This document shows, piece after piece, positions 1 to 12,506 of a DNA stretch of 64,000 nt; the first letter of the stretch is position 1; each line of letters begins with the position of its first letter. Under the pieces are notes generated by a model. The model had not been told where the DNA came from. It searched no databases and saw only the letters and a program-made list of their open reading frames with translations. This DNA is from Mortierella sp. BCC40632. Taxonomy: Eukaryota > Mortierellomycota > Mortierellomycetes > Mortierellales > Mortierellaceae. Location: contig WAEK01000018.1 in NCBI GenBank assembly GCA_011634665.1, positions 119,501 through 183,500 of the forward strand. The letters run 5' to 3'. The position numbers and the translations under genes were made by a program.

Positions 1-3000
1 ACCTGGACAAGAGTGTCTTAAAGACAGGCACAGTCTTGGCTCCAGCCAAAAGTCGAAGACCCTGGAGTCGTGCAATGATCGCCTGCGAAACATCTTGCTC
101 GAGATTGGGTCCATTCCAATGGTCCTGGAGTACCACCCGCGTAGGTTCCACAGCCAAGATCAAAAACTTTTTGTAGTCATACGAGAGCATAGAGGTCATA
201 CGATGCGTTTGAAGGACAACCTCCATCACCGAGCAAGGGAACTCTGGATGTCGGTTCACCTTGGACAGTGTCTCGAGCGTGATGCCTCCCATCTTGAGGT
301 ATCCCTCCAACCAACCTCGTTCCATAGGCAAGAACTGAAGGTCCAACGGACCAATCGTGACAGACAGAGACCTTGGATGGAAGGGTCGTAGTTTTGACCG
401 CAATCGAACCTCGTCCAACACAAAGTCCATCTTGCCAATCTGCGATCCAAGATCTCCTACTATTCTCATTTGTCGAAGACGCGCCACTCCAAAGATGTTG
501 TATCCCAAGAAACTCGACTCTCGTTTGCCCGAAGCCACTGCTCCTCCGGCACCTGGTCCAGCTGAATTGCCACCAAGAGAGTTGGATGACAGAGAAGGCT
601 CAAACCCTTGAGAACTCGAGGTCGAACGACTGACAGTAAGTCCATCACGGATCAGATAGTTGGCTTGATCCATCCAAATCATCTTCATCAAGACCAAAAT
701 CTCGGCTTGCCTTAGGTCAATATCGACCGCGATCTTGCGAAAGTCAACCGCCAACGAAAGAGTCTTTTTGTTTTGTTCCGCCCGACGTCTTGTCTCTGCA
801 ACCGCATTAAAGATCAAACCCTTCGTCTCCAGCTTGAACCCCTTGTCCTGAGAAAATATATGACGAGTATCGGAAGAAGCACCTCCAAAGGTACCAGCAA
901 TAGTACTGGACGTGTTACCGGCACTGTCCGAGTTATAGCTCATCAGAATGTTTCCTTGCTCGATTGTCAACACCGACATGACCTTGGCCATTGGCTGACA
1001 GTTGAACTCGATCTTGGTCTTTTCAATACACAGGTAGCATGTCACAGACACCTCTTGTCTCTTTGTAGAGACCTGCTGAAGTTCTGTTGTTTCCGTATTG
1101 ACTTCTGATGTGGGCTCAGCAGAGAGGGCAGTCATGGGTGCGGCCACAATAATCTCTGGCTCAGAATACTGTCGTTGTCGCCGAATACCGACTTTGAGAC
1201 CCGAGACAATGTCCTGGAAGAAGGGGACTAGCGAAGGATAGAACGTGTTCTCACAAGAATGAATGTTAATCTCGGCATGGATCATGGGCGGACCAGCCGC
1301 CTGAACCTCTGCCAGATTGTCACCCAATGGGATACGCAGACTCGTCCAAAGTGACAACCCCGGGATCACAAATCGATCCACTCCTGAAGCATCTGCACCA
1401 ACGTGTGGGAAGTTGGCTTCCGACTCCATAAACTTGGAACTCCTGGGTAGCTTGGCGACATAGCTCTTGGGGTAGAAGCGACAGACACTCTTACTACACT
1501 GGAATGTGTTCTCAATCTTCCAGATCACCGTTGTAGAGTGTGGGGAAGCAGTTTGGCTCTTTGGAGTGGAGGCTGATCCACTCGATACTGGGGGAGCATT
1601 CACTTGTTCGACATTCATCGAGGTGACAAGCACCTTACTGTTATCATAGACATCACTCAATGTGTTGAGATACCGGACAATAGTAGGGTCAATGTCCAGT
1701 TCAAACCCAGAGACAGTTGCCTTGGAGAGGATAGTTTGCTGAGAACACGAATCCTTGGTTGACTCCACCTGGGCCGAGATGTTGGGAAAGGACATTCGAT
1801 TCATCTTGGGATGACTACGTGACCTAAAGTGTTCATCTCGACTCTGATCAAACTTGGGCACAAACTGAGCACTGAGGTTATTCAATGTTCCTGAGGAAGT
1901 CTCTCCACTCTTAGTCAAGACAGAGATGGACGTTGCCGAGATCAAAAAGGCCTCCACTTGTCTCTCGCTGTTATCCATAATGTCTTCACGACGGTCCAGA
2001 GGAATGGCCACCGCTACATCCTCGATCGTCAAGTAAATCTCTGTAGCCTCCAGCATCGAGCGAGTATTGTCCTTGTAGGCAGGAACTTCCACATCGAGTG
2101 ACTTGATAATCCTCTTTGTGTTGTCCGCAAGCTTGGCCATATCCGAGGCTTTGAGTTCTTTTCGTCGGTCCAGCTCATGAGTATAATGCGAATAGAGTCC
2201 AATAATCCTGCTCACAGACTGAGGCTGCATCAGCGCATGCACCTTCAAGAAACTGACATAAAAGGTACTGACGGGCGTCTGAGCAAAGCGATGCTTATCT
2301 GTGGTATTGGGGTTAAAGTTCTGGACGTTCAGGTTGATTGTGATGTAGGCCTGTCTCAACTTGCGCGCACGTCTGTTCTCTGCACGGGACTCTGCATGAA
2401 TACTGCCTGCATGATTCAATGAAAGAGTAATGTTCTGGGCATGGAGTCTCCAAGCGAGTTTGCTTTGCTCGGGTTCAGATTTGAGTGCACTGATAGGCTG
2501 GGGCGCAGGATTGTTCGTGATGATGCCCCGAAGTTGGTCTGACTCGAAATAGAGGACAGCCGAAGGACTGGCTGCAGCAATCTGCAGGCCATCCAGGGTC
2601 ACCTTGACAGAATACAACATCTCGGGCGAGCTTGTCACCTGTGCTGAGGGAGATGACATTTGTGCGCTCTTGGCTCCCTTGCTCAGCATATCGATGAGTT
2701 CATTAGCTTCTGCACCGAGCAACGACTGCGCTGTCAGAATATGATCCAAAATGTTGACATTCAGCTTCATCTCAATAAAGTCGAATGAAACCGAAGACTC
2801 GAGTTTCTTGGGTTGGCGTACACCACGCGTCAGGGCTGAGATCGACGTGCGACGGGTACGGGCGACAGTCGAAGAGTCCATCACGTTCATCACGCTTCCT
2901 GATGCTCGGATCATGGGGAGCGAGAAACTGGCCGTCGTGCCACCATCTCCGAATGCGGATTGTTCTCCAAGTCCTGGGCTGGGCTGATTTGCAATAAAGT

Positions 3001-6000
3001 CTACGGTTTGCCTCATTAGCTGAACAGTGTAGGTAAGCTGCGGCACAGAGAGGGGTAAACCTGGCGGAACATCATGAAGCATCACCATCAAGTCTCCAGC
3101 CTCATATTGGAACAACAACGAAGGTAACAAGTGGGATTCGAGAGTCAGGGTTTTCAGGACCAATTGCACCTTGAGTTCCCGTGGTGTGGATGGCGTGACG
3201 ACTTTTGGTTGCTGATTTCTGTCAGCTTCCCATTCGTTCATTACTCCCTGGAACAAAAAGTCAAAACTTTGCATGTTCTCCTCGCGCCAGTCTTTGGCGA
3301 ACAGATAGAGCTTAAGGATACTCCTTGGAAGGGCAATGTTGACCTGCTTGAATGTCACTAGTAGGTGGACCACCTCCCGAGGAACACTGGCCTTGGTCTG
3401 CTTTGGTCTTTTGGAAGGCGTGAATTGGCTTAGTGCCACCTCGGTATTGATTCCAACAATTCCAAAAGTCAAAAGTTCCTTCATGGACACTGATGAACTG
3501 CTGTCCTTGTTATAGAATCGCTCCTTTAGAGAAGAGTTGATGCTGCTAATGTTGGTTGCCAAGGAAGCAATCAACTTGTTGACTCCAGAGCGTCCTGAAG
3601 TAGAGCCATCGGGGTTGGAGCTTGAGCTCTTGGCGACCGATGTAATCTCTGTGTCTTGGTTGAGGAAGGCCCTTTGTTTAGCAAAGTTGAGTGCTGACGT
3701 TTGGATCTGAGAAAAGATGACTTGGGCCGACAAGTTGTGGGCTGTCATGGTGATGCGGATGGTCTCGATAACAGCCATTCCATTAAAGACAATGTCGAAT
3801 CTCTCTAAAGTCTTCATAAGTGGGGTATCCTTCTCTGCCTGTGTTGCAACTGTCGTTTCTCGAGAGATTTGGAATGACTGCCGCGGAGATGATGAATCTA
3901 ATAGATGCGGATGAAAAAATCGAGCAACACGTTAGTACGAAATTAGAGTAACAGCTACACCCATGCTCTATAATTGTCCAATGGACACTTACTCTCCACA
4001 GGTCTCCGGACTTCTGCTGGCCGCCTTTCGCTTGGAGGATCAAGAACTTTGTTGAACTGTGGCCGGAAGATTCGCTCGACACGGAGTATATGCCGTGTGA
4101 ATGCAATGATGACTGGATTGACATCAACCTCTGCACTCTTGAATCCAGTCTTGACCGCCACATCCAAGAATCCGCTCGAAAGTCGGCTCGTTTCCTTGGC
4201 GGCAGGATCTCCCGAGTTGATTCCTTCTTGGACTAGAGTGTCAAGCTTGTACCTCGACTCAAATATAAACTCTAGACCTGCGAGCTTCATTTTGTTTTCC
4301 ATCTGCTCGTCATAAATTGCTGCCTCGAATTCTCCAAGGTTGAGCTGAACCGAGTTGGCAGAGTATCGAAGAATCTCGTAGAGAAGCGACTCTTTCCGTG
4401 GGGCCGTTGGATCAGGTTCCGGTGAATGCCTCCTTTCAAACACATCGGAAAAGAGTCGGCATTGCCTCAGGTCATCCATTTCCCAGTTCCGCCATTTGGA
4501 AAACACGTCAATGACAATGTCATACATGGTCTCTGTGCTAAAATGCTCGAGTTCCGGCTTTTTAAGTGACTCTTGTAGTGCATTCGTGATCGTAGGTGGC
4601 ATCAAGCGCATGCAATGGCGAATATGCGCCAAAAGCTTCCAACCGTCGTCGTTGCGGCAGAACAGAGTTCCAAGTCTCAGTGTAGTCGAGGGAATTGTCA
4701 GGAAAACCGGATCCGTGTTAATGGCCTTTTGGTCCGAGAACCGAGCAATCTCAGAAAAGAGAGTTTGAAGCTGCTTCGATCTCCGGAGTTGAAACCGTTT
4801 CAGGATAGTCTTCAAGTCCTTGACAAACGTTAGCCACGAACAAAGAGATCCTGCGACAATTTCTGCCGACTGGTTGATAAACATGACCGAAAATTTTTCC
4901 AGATTAACCGAGAAATGGTTGGGTGTCGTGGATCGCATCAGTCGTAAGCGGAAGTTGTCAAACGAGATATCGGCAATAACGGGTTCGTTCAGATATGACA
5001 GATGACTGATACCAAGTTTCGAGAACTGGTGTCGCGCGTCAGGAATACCGAAAATCCTTGCCGTCGAAGTCGACACAAACCGTGCATTCAACTTGAACTT
5101 TGAAAAGTCCACGTTCGCCCTGGACTCGACCACCTTGAAGGATGCAATATGGATCTTTCCAGGGACATACTTTTTGAACTCTTCATCTTCGTACTTGACA
5201 GCTGCAATGACGCCGGCGTTATCAAGAACAACATCAATGGCGCAGAGATTGGCACTGGAGAGTTCATATCGAGTCTTGATCACACTGATATCGTCGCCTC
5301 CATTCATTGCATCCGGCATCATGACATCTTGAATGAAGCGCAAGTGAATTCTTGGAATATAGATCAAGAACTGCTGCGAGTGCATTTTGCTTGGTTGCAT
5401 CCTTGTCAGAAGTTCAACATATTCCATCTGCGTGACATCAAGCATTGTCTCAAGGTCCCATTCCTAGAAGAGAGAATTAGAGTTTAAAAAAAATCCTAAA
5501 GCGTCAAACCGTTCTGGCAGGGCCAGCAACTTCACTCTATCTTACCTCTGCATTGATCGCTTCCAAGAACTCTTGAATAATCTTGAGCAGAATAGGCGTC
5601 AAGAGAATCTTTACATCCTGTGTGGACTCGACAACAATAGTTGTGCGTTTCTCATCCGAGTTGTCGTTGCCTTTTGGCTGAGCAGATGGGACTGAAGAGG
5701 TCTGGCCATCATCCACCCCAAACGCTTCGTGAAAGTTTGCGCGTGGGTGACGTCTCGGAGCATCATCCAAAATATCGCCAGTCTATCAACAAAATAAATC
5801 TGTGTCAATAAATCCGGAACTCTTAAATTTCCGACATCAAATATACCGAAGAGGGATAGGGATTTTCCAACTAAAGGGAGGGCTTACTTCGGCTTGCGTG
5901 AACAAGACTCTTGGAGGCGGAAGGAACGGGTTTCGGTTAAAAGCGGGATGGGATGTCGACACTTTATGTCGTTTGAGATAGCTGCTATAGGGAATCGATC

Positions 6001-9000
6001 TCAGAGGAAAAGAGGGAGCATTCTTGGGCTCCTGGTCATTGACGTCTAGCGCAGGGGGGAAGAATGGTGAATCTATTGGTGAGTAATCAGATTCTTATAG
6101 CACCAAGATTCTTATAGCACCAATACACTCAAAAATCTTGGTCAAAGACTACAAATCTGGCCTACCTTGCGCCAAGTCATGATACTCGTCATAGTCATTA
6201 TCCGAGAGATCTTCACTTGAAAAATCAGTGTCGAGACCATCCGAGTCCATGTCGTCCCAGTTTTGGATCCCTGTCTCCTGATCGGCTTCATCATCGTCTT
6301 GATCACCGACTGGAGAAAATCCCATTGAAAACGATGACATTGACCTGTTTGAGTGAATAAAAAGAAGTGGTTAGTACACCGGGTATCATATAGAGTCGAT
6401 AACGAAAACCACACTGGTACATACCTGCGAACTGCGGGGCCTTTGGTTTCACGTATCGAGTTTGTACTTGACATATACTCGAAAATCGAGCCATTCTCAC
6501 TCGGTACCTCCACGATCGAACTGGCGCTCTTAATAGATGTCGGTCTCATAGCCGCATGGTATGCTATAAAGTAACCCAAATCCAGTTAGAGTGCAATCGA
6601 AAGAAACCAAACTTAGTTGGTGTGTCGTCACTATCCATAAATCTTTGCGTCGTATCTGGTGAGCTTACCAGAGGTATCAGAGGTCAGGGGTGGTACGTGG
6701 ATCGTGCCAAAGTGATTTCCTTTCAAGTTTGGATGGCGTGGCACTAGTGAATAATGAACGGTAACATTTTTTTTTTCAGTTTCTTGTCTCATGTTGATAA
6801 AGCAACTTCCTTATGTTCTCCGTCTTTTTGTAGTACAGGGTGCAGTTAGGTCGACTTACAGCGTGCTCCCTCTCCGGATCCTGTCTTTGTGTAGATGTGA
6901 GGGCATCTCAAGGTCTCACGATCCTGTTCTCGAACAAAGGATTGTTGCTTCTCTCTTCTTTCCTCCCAATTGCCTGCGCCTTGGTAGATGGTGACATCAA
7001 ACGCGCAGTTTAAGCTTGCAATCTCTACCCAAGGCGCCGAGTCATGCTGGGACTACAAAAAACGAAATGGGGGTAAAAGTTAGCGCAAATAAATAGAAAG
7101 CATCTCGGTTACATAGCGTTGGGGGAGAGGGAGTACTCATGACTAGCCCAACTCTTGTAAATAATAGAATATTACCATGTCGGGTTCACTGGCATGGCCA
7201 TCTCGGTGAACGTCCGTAAGAGCCATGGAGCGAACCAGTAGGGACTGTAGTTTAAGAACCACACGAGCCAGGTACTTTTCATTGATGACATCGTCAAAAT
7301 GAACAACGACTCCATCCTTGAGCAACACTTGACTGACAACATCTTCACCCCAGATAGAGACATCGACTTCTTTAACACACAGGTCCACGAACGTGATATC
7401 AGGAGGCGTTACGGTGGCATATTCTGGTGGAAAGGCATTGTCTCCATCCACAAGATTGTAGGCAAACGCCTTGGCAAAGGATCCTACGCTCAGCAGGAAC
7501 GATGGTTTGATCTGGCCATAAATGGATCCAATGTCTAGCTTCCAGTTGGCCACATAAGTTGTTGTCTTGGGGAGCGGGCCAAAGAGTCGGTGGGCATAAA
7601 TAGAAATTCCTATAGAAGAAAACGAGTGATTAGAGAAAAGTCTAGTAAAGTTGAACAAAAGTAAAAAAAAGAGAGGGGGGGAGGGGGGAGAAATCTTTAA
7701 GCTTACCATCAATGTAGAGATAGTTCTGGTCGGTGCGGCTGCCTCGAGACCCTGGAAATCCGGGATCCTTGATAGTCTTTCTCCTCCAAGTCAAGGGCAT
7801 GATATTGACATGCATGTCTATAACAGAATTCATTCCAACAATATGGATTAGAAAGCAGCTAAGGGCGTTTTTGCTAAAAGATAGACAGTACCCATGTAGA
7901 GATCCAAGTTGCGAAGGTCTAGTTGAATCTCGGCGCAAGTAATCTCTGTGTAATTATCACTCTTGTAGAGATTTTCGGGAAGTTGCAATGTGATATCCGT
8001 GGTTGAAAAACGGACATAGACTTCAAAGGGATCACTCGGAGGCTAAAAAAAAAAAAAAAAACAATTGTAAGAAAAAGACAGACAAGCAGCAGCGAGAGAA
8101 GAAAAAGGAGAAAGAAAGAGACCAACCAAAAGACTCTCCTCGTGTCTAGTATTACCTTGGATTTGACCTGTTTTCTTTCTTCTCGTTGAGTACGAGCCAC
8201 GTTATCTCGTGTCTGTCGATACTCCTCCATTGTTACAAAGTTGATATAGAGACCCGCATAGTTGTCCATCAGAATAAGAACGTAGCGAATGACGTTTCCA
8301 AATAGCTTGACCGTTACACCTTGGCCCTATTGAAGAAATTAGGTGGGTTACCACGTTAGCCCAAAGAAAAAAACGAGTCTAGAACGTATCAACGCGATTT
8401 ATACCCTATCGCTAGAGAAACTAAAGAAAAAGAGCACTGCACACACACCTTCACATCAAGATTCAGCGACTCGATATGGCTTGGGTCAACGAAATCGTAA
8501 TAGTTGTAATTTCCTTTGATGGCTAAGGAAGGGATATCCGCAAACTTTTGCGAGTCTGGGGTAGTAAACTCGCCAAGAGTATGCGCCAATGGGAGCTGAA
8601 GTTTCAATCCACCGTTTTGGATCTAAGTGCGCCAATGATAAAAAGGAGGGGATCTGTTAACAATCAAATATTTTGGGTCTAGACAAGGTGAAGACAAAAA
8701 AAAAATTAACTTGGGCCTACTTACATCTACATCAAAACTAATGGTAGTCAATTCTGGGCTAAACTGCAGAAACGGTAACACCACTTTGCAGTCCAAGGTC
8801 TGACCAGACGCGATAATGAAGGCTAATCAGTCAATAAGAATACCAAAAAACAGAGCTGTTGAGTTAGTGACCCCGTGCTAGAGAGTATCCAAGTGATCCA
8901 GGCAAATCAGGCAATACGAACAAGGACCTACCGTTTTCATCCGTCTCCGTGGGTTCATTAATGATGTTGTGCTCATTCACATATGTATACAAATTGAAAT

Positions 9001-11811
9001 TAGGCATCTTGATATCGAACTCGTACTTGAATGGGACAAAATACGCCATTTCGACAGGAGGGCCTGAAGTCCAATCCTTGCTAAGGTCCTGAATCAGTGT
9101 AATATGGTCGCGTAACAAGAAAAGTTCTGGGGTGTCTAGTGTAAACTCAAAGTCCCAATCTCTCTGAGCATTCCAGACAAGAGGGTTGTTCAATTGGCAT
9201 ACAATCTAGATATAAAAAAAAAACGCAGTTAGACTTTTGATGTAGCCTTCTCCAGATTGATCAAAGAGCGCTTTGTGAAAGTGTAAACACTTACTTTGAA
9301 TTCCTTAAGGTTAATAACAGGCGCATAGTTGACACTCGAGGTGATCGTCGGCGCCTGGAGCTCAACAAGGACCACATTTCGGTAGCCTTCAGGTCCATAA
9401 ACCATAGGAATATCGACGGAAATCATTGAACCATTTGCGGCCTTTAGTTCGAGCCATCCAAAAGGTCGTGTCGACTTGCCCGTCTGGACAGGTTGGAAAT
9501 CGAGATCGCTGTACTTCCAGTCCTATAGAGACAAATCGTTGCATTTAGTAAGAGCATGAAACGACTGGTTTGCTGTACTACAGAGGGTAGGTGGCTGGAC
9601 TCGTACCTTTGACTTTTCTTGTGTCGGAATCTTCATGGTGACTGAGGAGCTGAAAGTGACCATAATTTGAAGCGCTGCATGAAGCCGATCCTCCCCTGGC
9701 TGGGGCTCGCGCGTTGGATCCAGATTGCGATACGCATTTGGGAAAAAGAAGTTTTGCATCTCTGCTCGCTGTCGATCCGCCCATGGACCATAAGTCAAAA
9801 CGCCATCGTCGATGATAAGATCTAATGACCATTCTGGGGGGAGGTCATAGTCTATGTGTTGTGCATATACTGAAGGCTCTGGCACCTTTCCTATAGATCA
9901 TGGGCCATTAAAAATGAGTAAACTATTAGCAAGTTTTACTCATTATATTTAATGTAAAGTCACAAGTGAAATTCCAGTAGCATAATTTCTTACCAGCAAC
10001 ATCTGTCGAGTATCGCAAACCGAGACTGTTGCATTGAAGTATAGTTCGCACCATGGCATAGTCGTTGAACTTGTTGTCTTTGAGATTGTCCAGTGATATA
10101 TTTTGGTTGTATCTCGGAAGTCCATGCCACTCTTCGGCTTCTTTGCGGGAGATGCCCATATATTTTGTCCACAAGTCGGAAATCATCTTTTTGACCTTTT
10201 TTAGGCGGGTAGGCTTTGTAGGTGGCCTAATGACGAGTTTCCAAGGAGAAAAAAAAAGTTTTACTTTAGAACTCATCCCACAAGATCGTCCCTGACCAGG
10301 TCTCTTCAAGAGTCCATAAAAGTGGTGAAAAAATGAAAATATCCTGTCGCATTCGTTTGTTCCACTTGCTTACAGTCTAGAAATGTCAGGTACATCCATG
10401 GCAGTGCTTCTTCCTACAAGCGCTGTATTGTAATCCGCATTGGGTCGAAAGTCCATCGTTGGTGTCTCAAAAGTAACATGCAGCACCGTTTTATACTTGT
10501 CCAGAGCTGAACGAGACTAAAAGAACGCAAACCGGAAAATAAAAATAAAAAAATAATGAATAAAAAAAAGGTCCGCACAGTGTGAATACAAAGAGAGCGA
10601 TAGGATCACAAGGGGGTCTCATCACTGTGGTCTTTCCAAAAAAAAAAAAAAAAAAAAGCGCCACCATACCTTTGCGGCCGAATACATGCCATGAGCAACA
10701 GGAAAGGAGGCCACAAAAAGAGACTGAAGATGCGCATTCCCCATGATGATGGCTCCTGTGTCACAGACAATTTTGACCGGCAAGCATCGTCTAAACCAGC
10801 TATCGTCTGACTCCTTTTCCTGTCCAAGGTTTTCCATGTTGACTGAGACACATTTAAATAAAAAAGTAAGAAAAAAGGATAGCATTTTGGTAAGCTAGCT
10901 CATCCCACAACGATCAAGATACGAGTTGAAACAGCAATAGCACTTCATTTCAAGTCCTACCTGCGACCCGTGGGTTGTTATCATCATGGACAGCCTCCAG
11001 TGGTGTGGTATCGGGGTTCAGACCAAGAGTGGTTGCAAGAACATCATATGCTGGAGTCCGGTTATACATGAACCACTCTAGTCCCACAAGGTTGCAGGTG
11101 ATCCTACAGTTGTCCTTGTCCGCTTCTCCTGGGAGGAAATTGTAAAAAAAAAAAAAAAAAAAAAATCACTCGCGTATGTCAGTACGATGTCATTATTGAC
11201 GAGACAATATGATTTGTTGGAATCCTGTGAGCCATGGACAATTTAACATACTTGGAGAGGCTCCAGTTCCTGTACCCACGCCAGCTGGTGAGCCCGATCC
11301 GGGTGCTGCCCCATTCTCCCGAGCGATGCCTGCAGAATCCTCTGGAATGGGGTCGTCTTCGGTCCTGACACTCCAAAGCCAGTACCGAAAAGTGATGTAC
11401 CCATGCAAGATAGTAATAGATTGATTCCTGGAATGATATCGAACATTCTTGAAGAGGATCCTGCCTCCCAAGGGAGCGATCTGTAAGGACTCTGTACGTC
11501 AGGAGAAAGGAGACAGGGGGTAAAAAAAAAAAAAAAAAAAATAACCGAGTAAGAAACTATTAGTGCTTTTCTGTCGTTGTTTTTTTTTTTGCCAACATAA
11601 AGAACCATTCATACATACCAATCTCGATGTAGGCCTTTAGATGATGCCATGTTACCCAACGAATAAGCTTTGAAAGCACCTGGGCAAAGATACGACTTGC
11701 ATAGAAAAGAAAAAAGACGGCCACAAAGATCACCACTAAACAGTAGATCAGAAACGACCAAAAGGCTGTCGTCGAGTTGTAATCGACAAGATTGATTTCG
11801 CCACCAGCCAT
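1..11811 (-). CDS. CSF1: Csf1/BLTP1 bridge-like lipid transfer protein (3' end outside window)
   Basis: Very large protein of the Csf1/KIAA1109 (BLTP1, Tweek) family. These are rod-shaped, ER-anchored proteins that move phospholipids between membranes; yeast Csf1 supports lipid supply for GPI-anchor synthesis and growth in the cold. The ATG at 11811 opens with an N-terminal membrane anchor (about residues 15-40), followed by family hallmarks: FKNVRYHSRN, FRYWLW, GLEWFMYNRTPAYD (exon 3), YGPWADRQR (exon 7, 9607-9890) and a block with LFLLRDH and SGPPVE (exon 9, 8932-9205). I could join 23 exons in frame. The first 21 are 75-434 bp with introns of about 80-155 bp. Exon 22 (3993-5463) and exon 23 (3897 to beyond base 1) are long and hold most of the protein. 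At least 3150 codons lie in the window; yeast Csf1 has about 2960, so the stop is probably close outside. The family call is firm; single splice sites may be off by a base or two. Confidence 0.87.
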
Positions 11812-12506
11812 GGCGTAACCCCTTCAACAGGCTTCTTGACGTCCCTATGTGTTTCCTTGGTAGTACAAAAAAAAAGGATCGCTTCTGGAACCAGTCAAGT
11901 TTGGGCTGGGTTCTATCGCCTTTAGTTTGCTTGTCTCTCTTTCCTTCAAGTCACTCTGGCAAAGACAACGTCCACCGTATTATAGATGTCTCGAGAAAAG
12001 TGTAGTAGGTTGTAACGATGAGGCGCAGACTTTTCAAGGTAAAAACTTGATAGGATGGCTACGTTCTCATGTAAGATGGTTCGTAAGGTGGACTGGGCAG
12101 TTGAATGAAATGGAACGAAATGAATGGGTAGAATGCCACGATGACGGCAAGTGGAGTGGGACTAGCTCCACAATGCAGCAAGAATGTATTAGATATAGAA
12201 TGCGGGTAATAGTAATGGATGCAAAGCCGAGAGCGAGCAGAGGATGAAGATAGCAAGCCTGTGGAATGCTGATGCGATGGTTAAGAAGAGGAGAGCAGCT
12301 GTTCTATTAAAAAACGCGGATGGTGTGTCTGGCTCCGTAGTGAGTGAAACCTACACTAGGTCAACCTCCATAAATTGCATGCAGGGTAGCACAAGTTGTC
12401 AAGGGGGGATCTAGCTAACCTAGAAAGAGCTAATGAATTGGTCCCAATATCCTGGAAGGGACAAAGACTACGAGCTATGCCAACAGTAGCACCTGAAATT
12501 ATGTAT
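11812..12506. other. Intergenic: CSF1 upstream region and HIR3 3' flank
   Basis: About 0.7 kb between the CSF1 start codon and the HIR3 stop codon, both genes on the minus strand. It must hold the CSF1 promoter and the HIR3 3' UTR. Small open frames here have no family resemblance and no intron pattern. I see no RNA gene or repeat. Confidence 0.6.

Noticed and set aside
1..11811. VPS13 or Fmp27/Hobbit (BLTP2) as alternative identity of the giant gene
   Set aside because: All are bridge-like lipid-transfer proteins, but GLEWFMYNRTPAYD, YGPWADRQR and the early FRYWLW block are specific to the Csf1/KIAA1109 branch.
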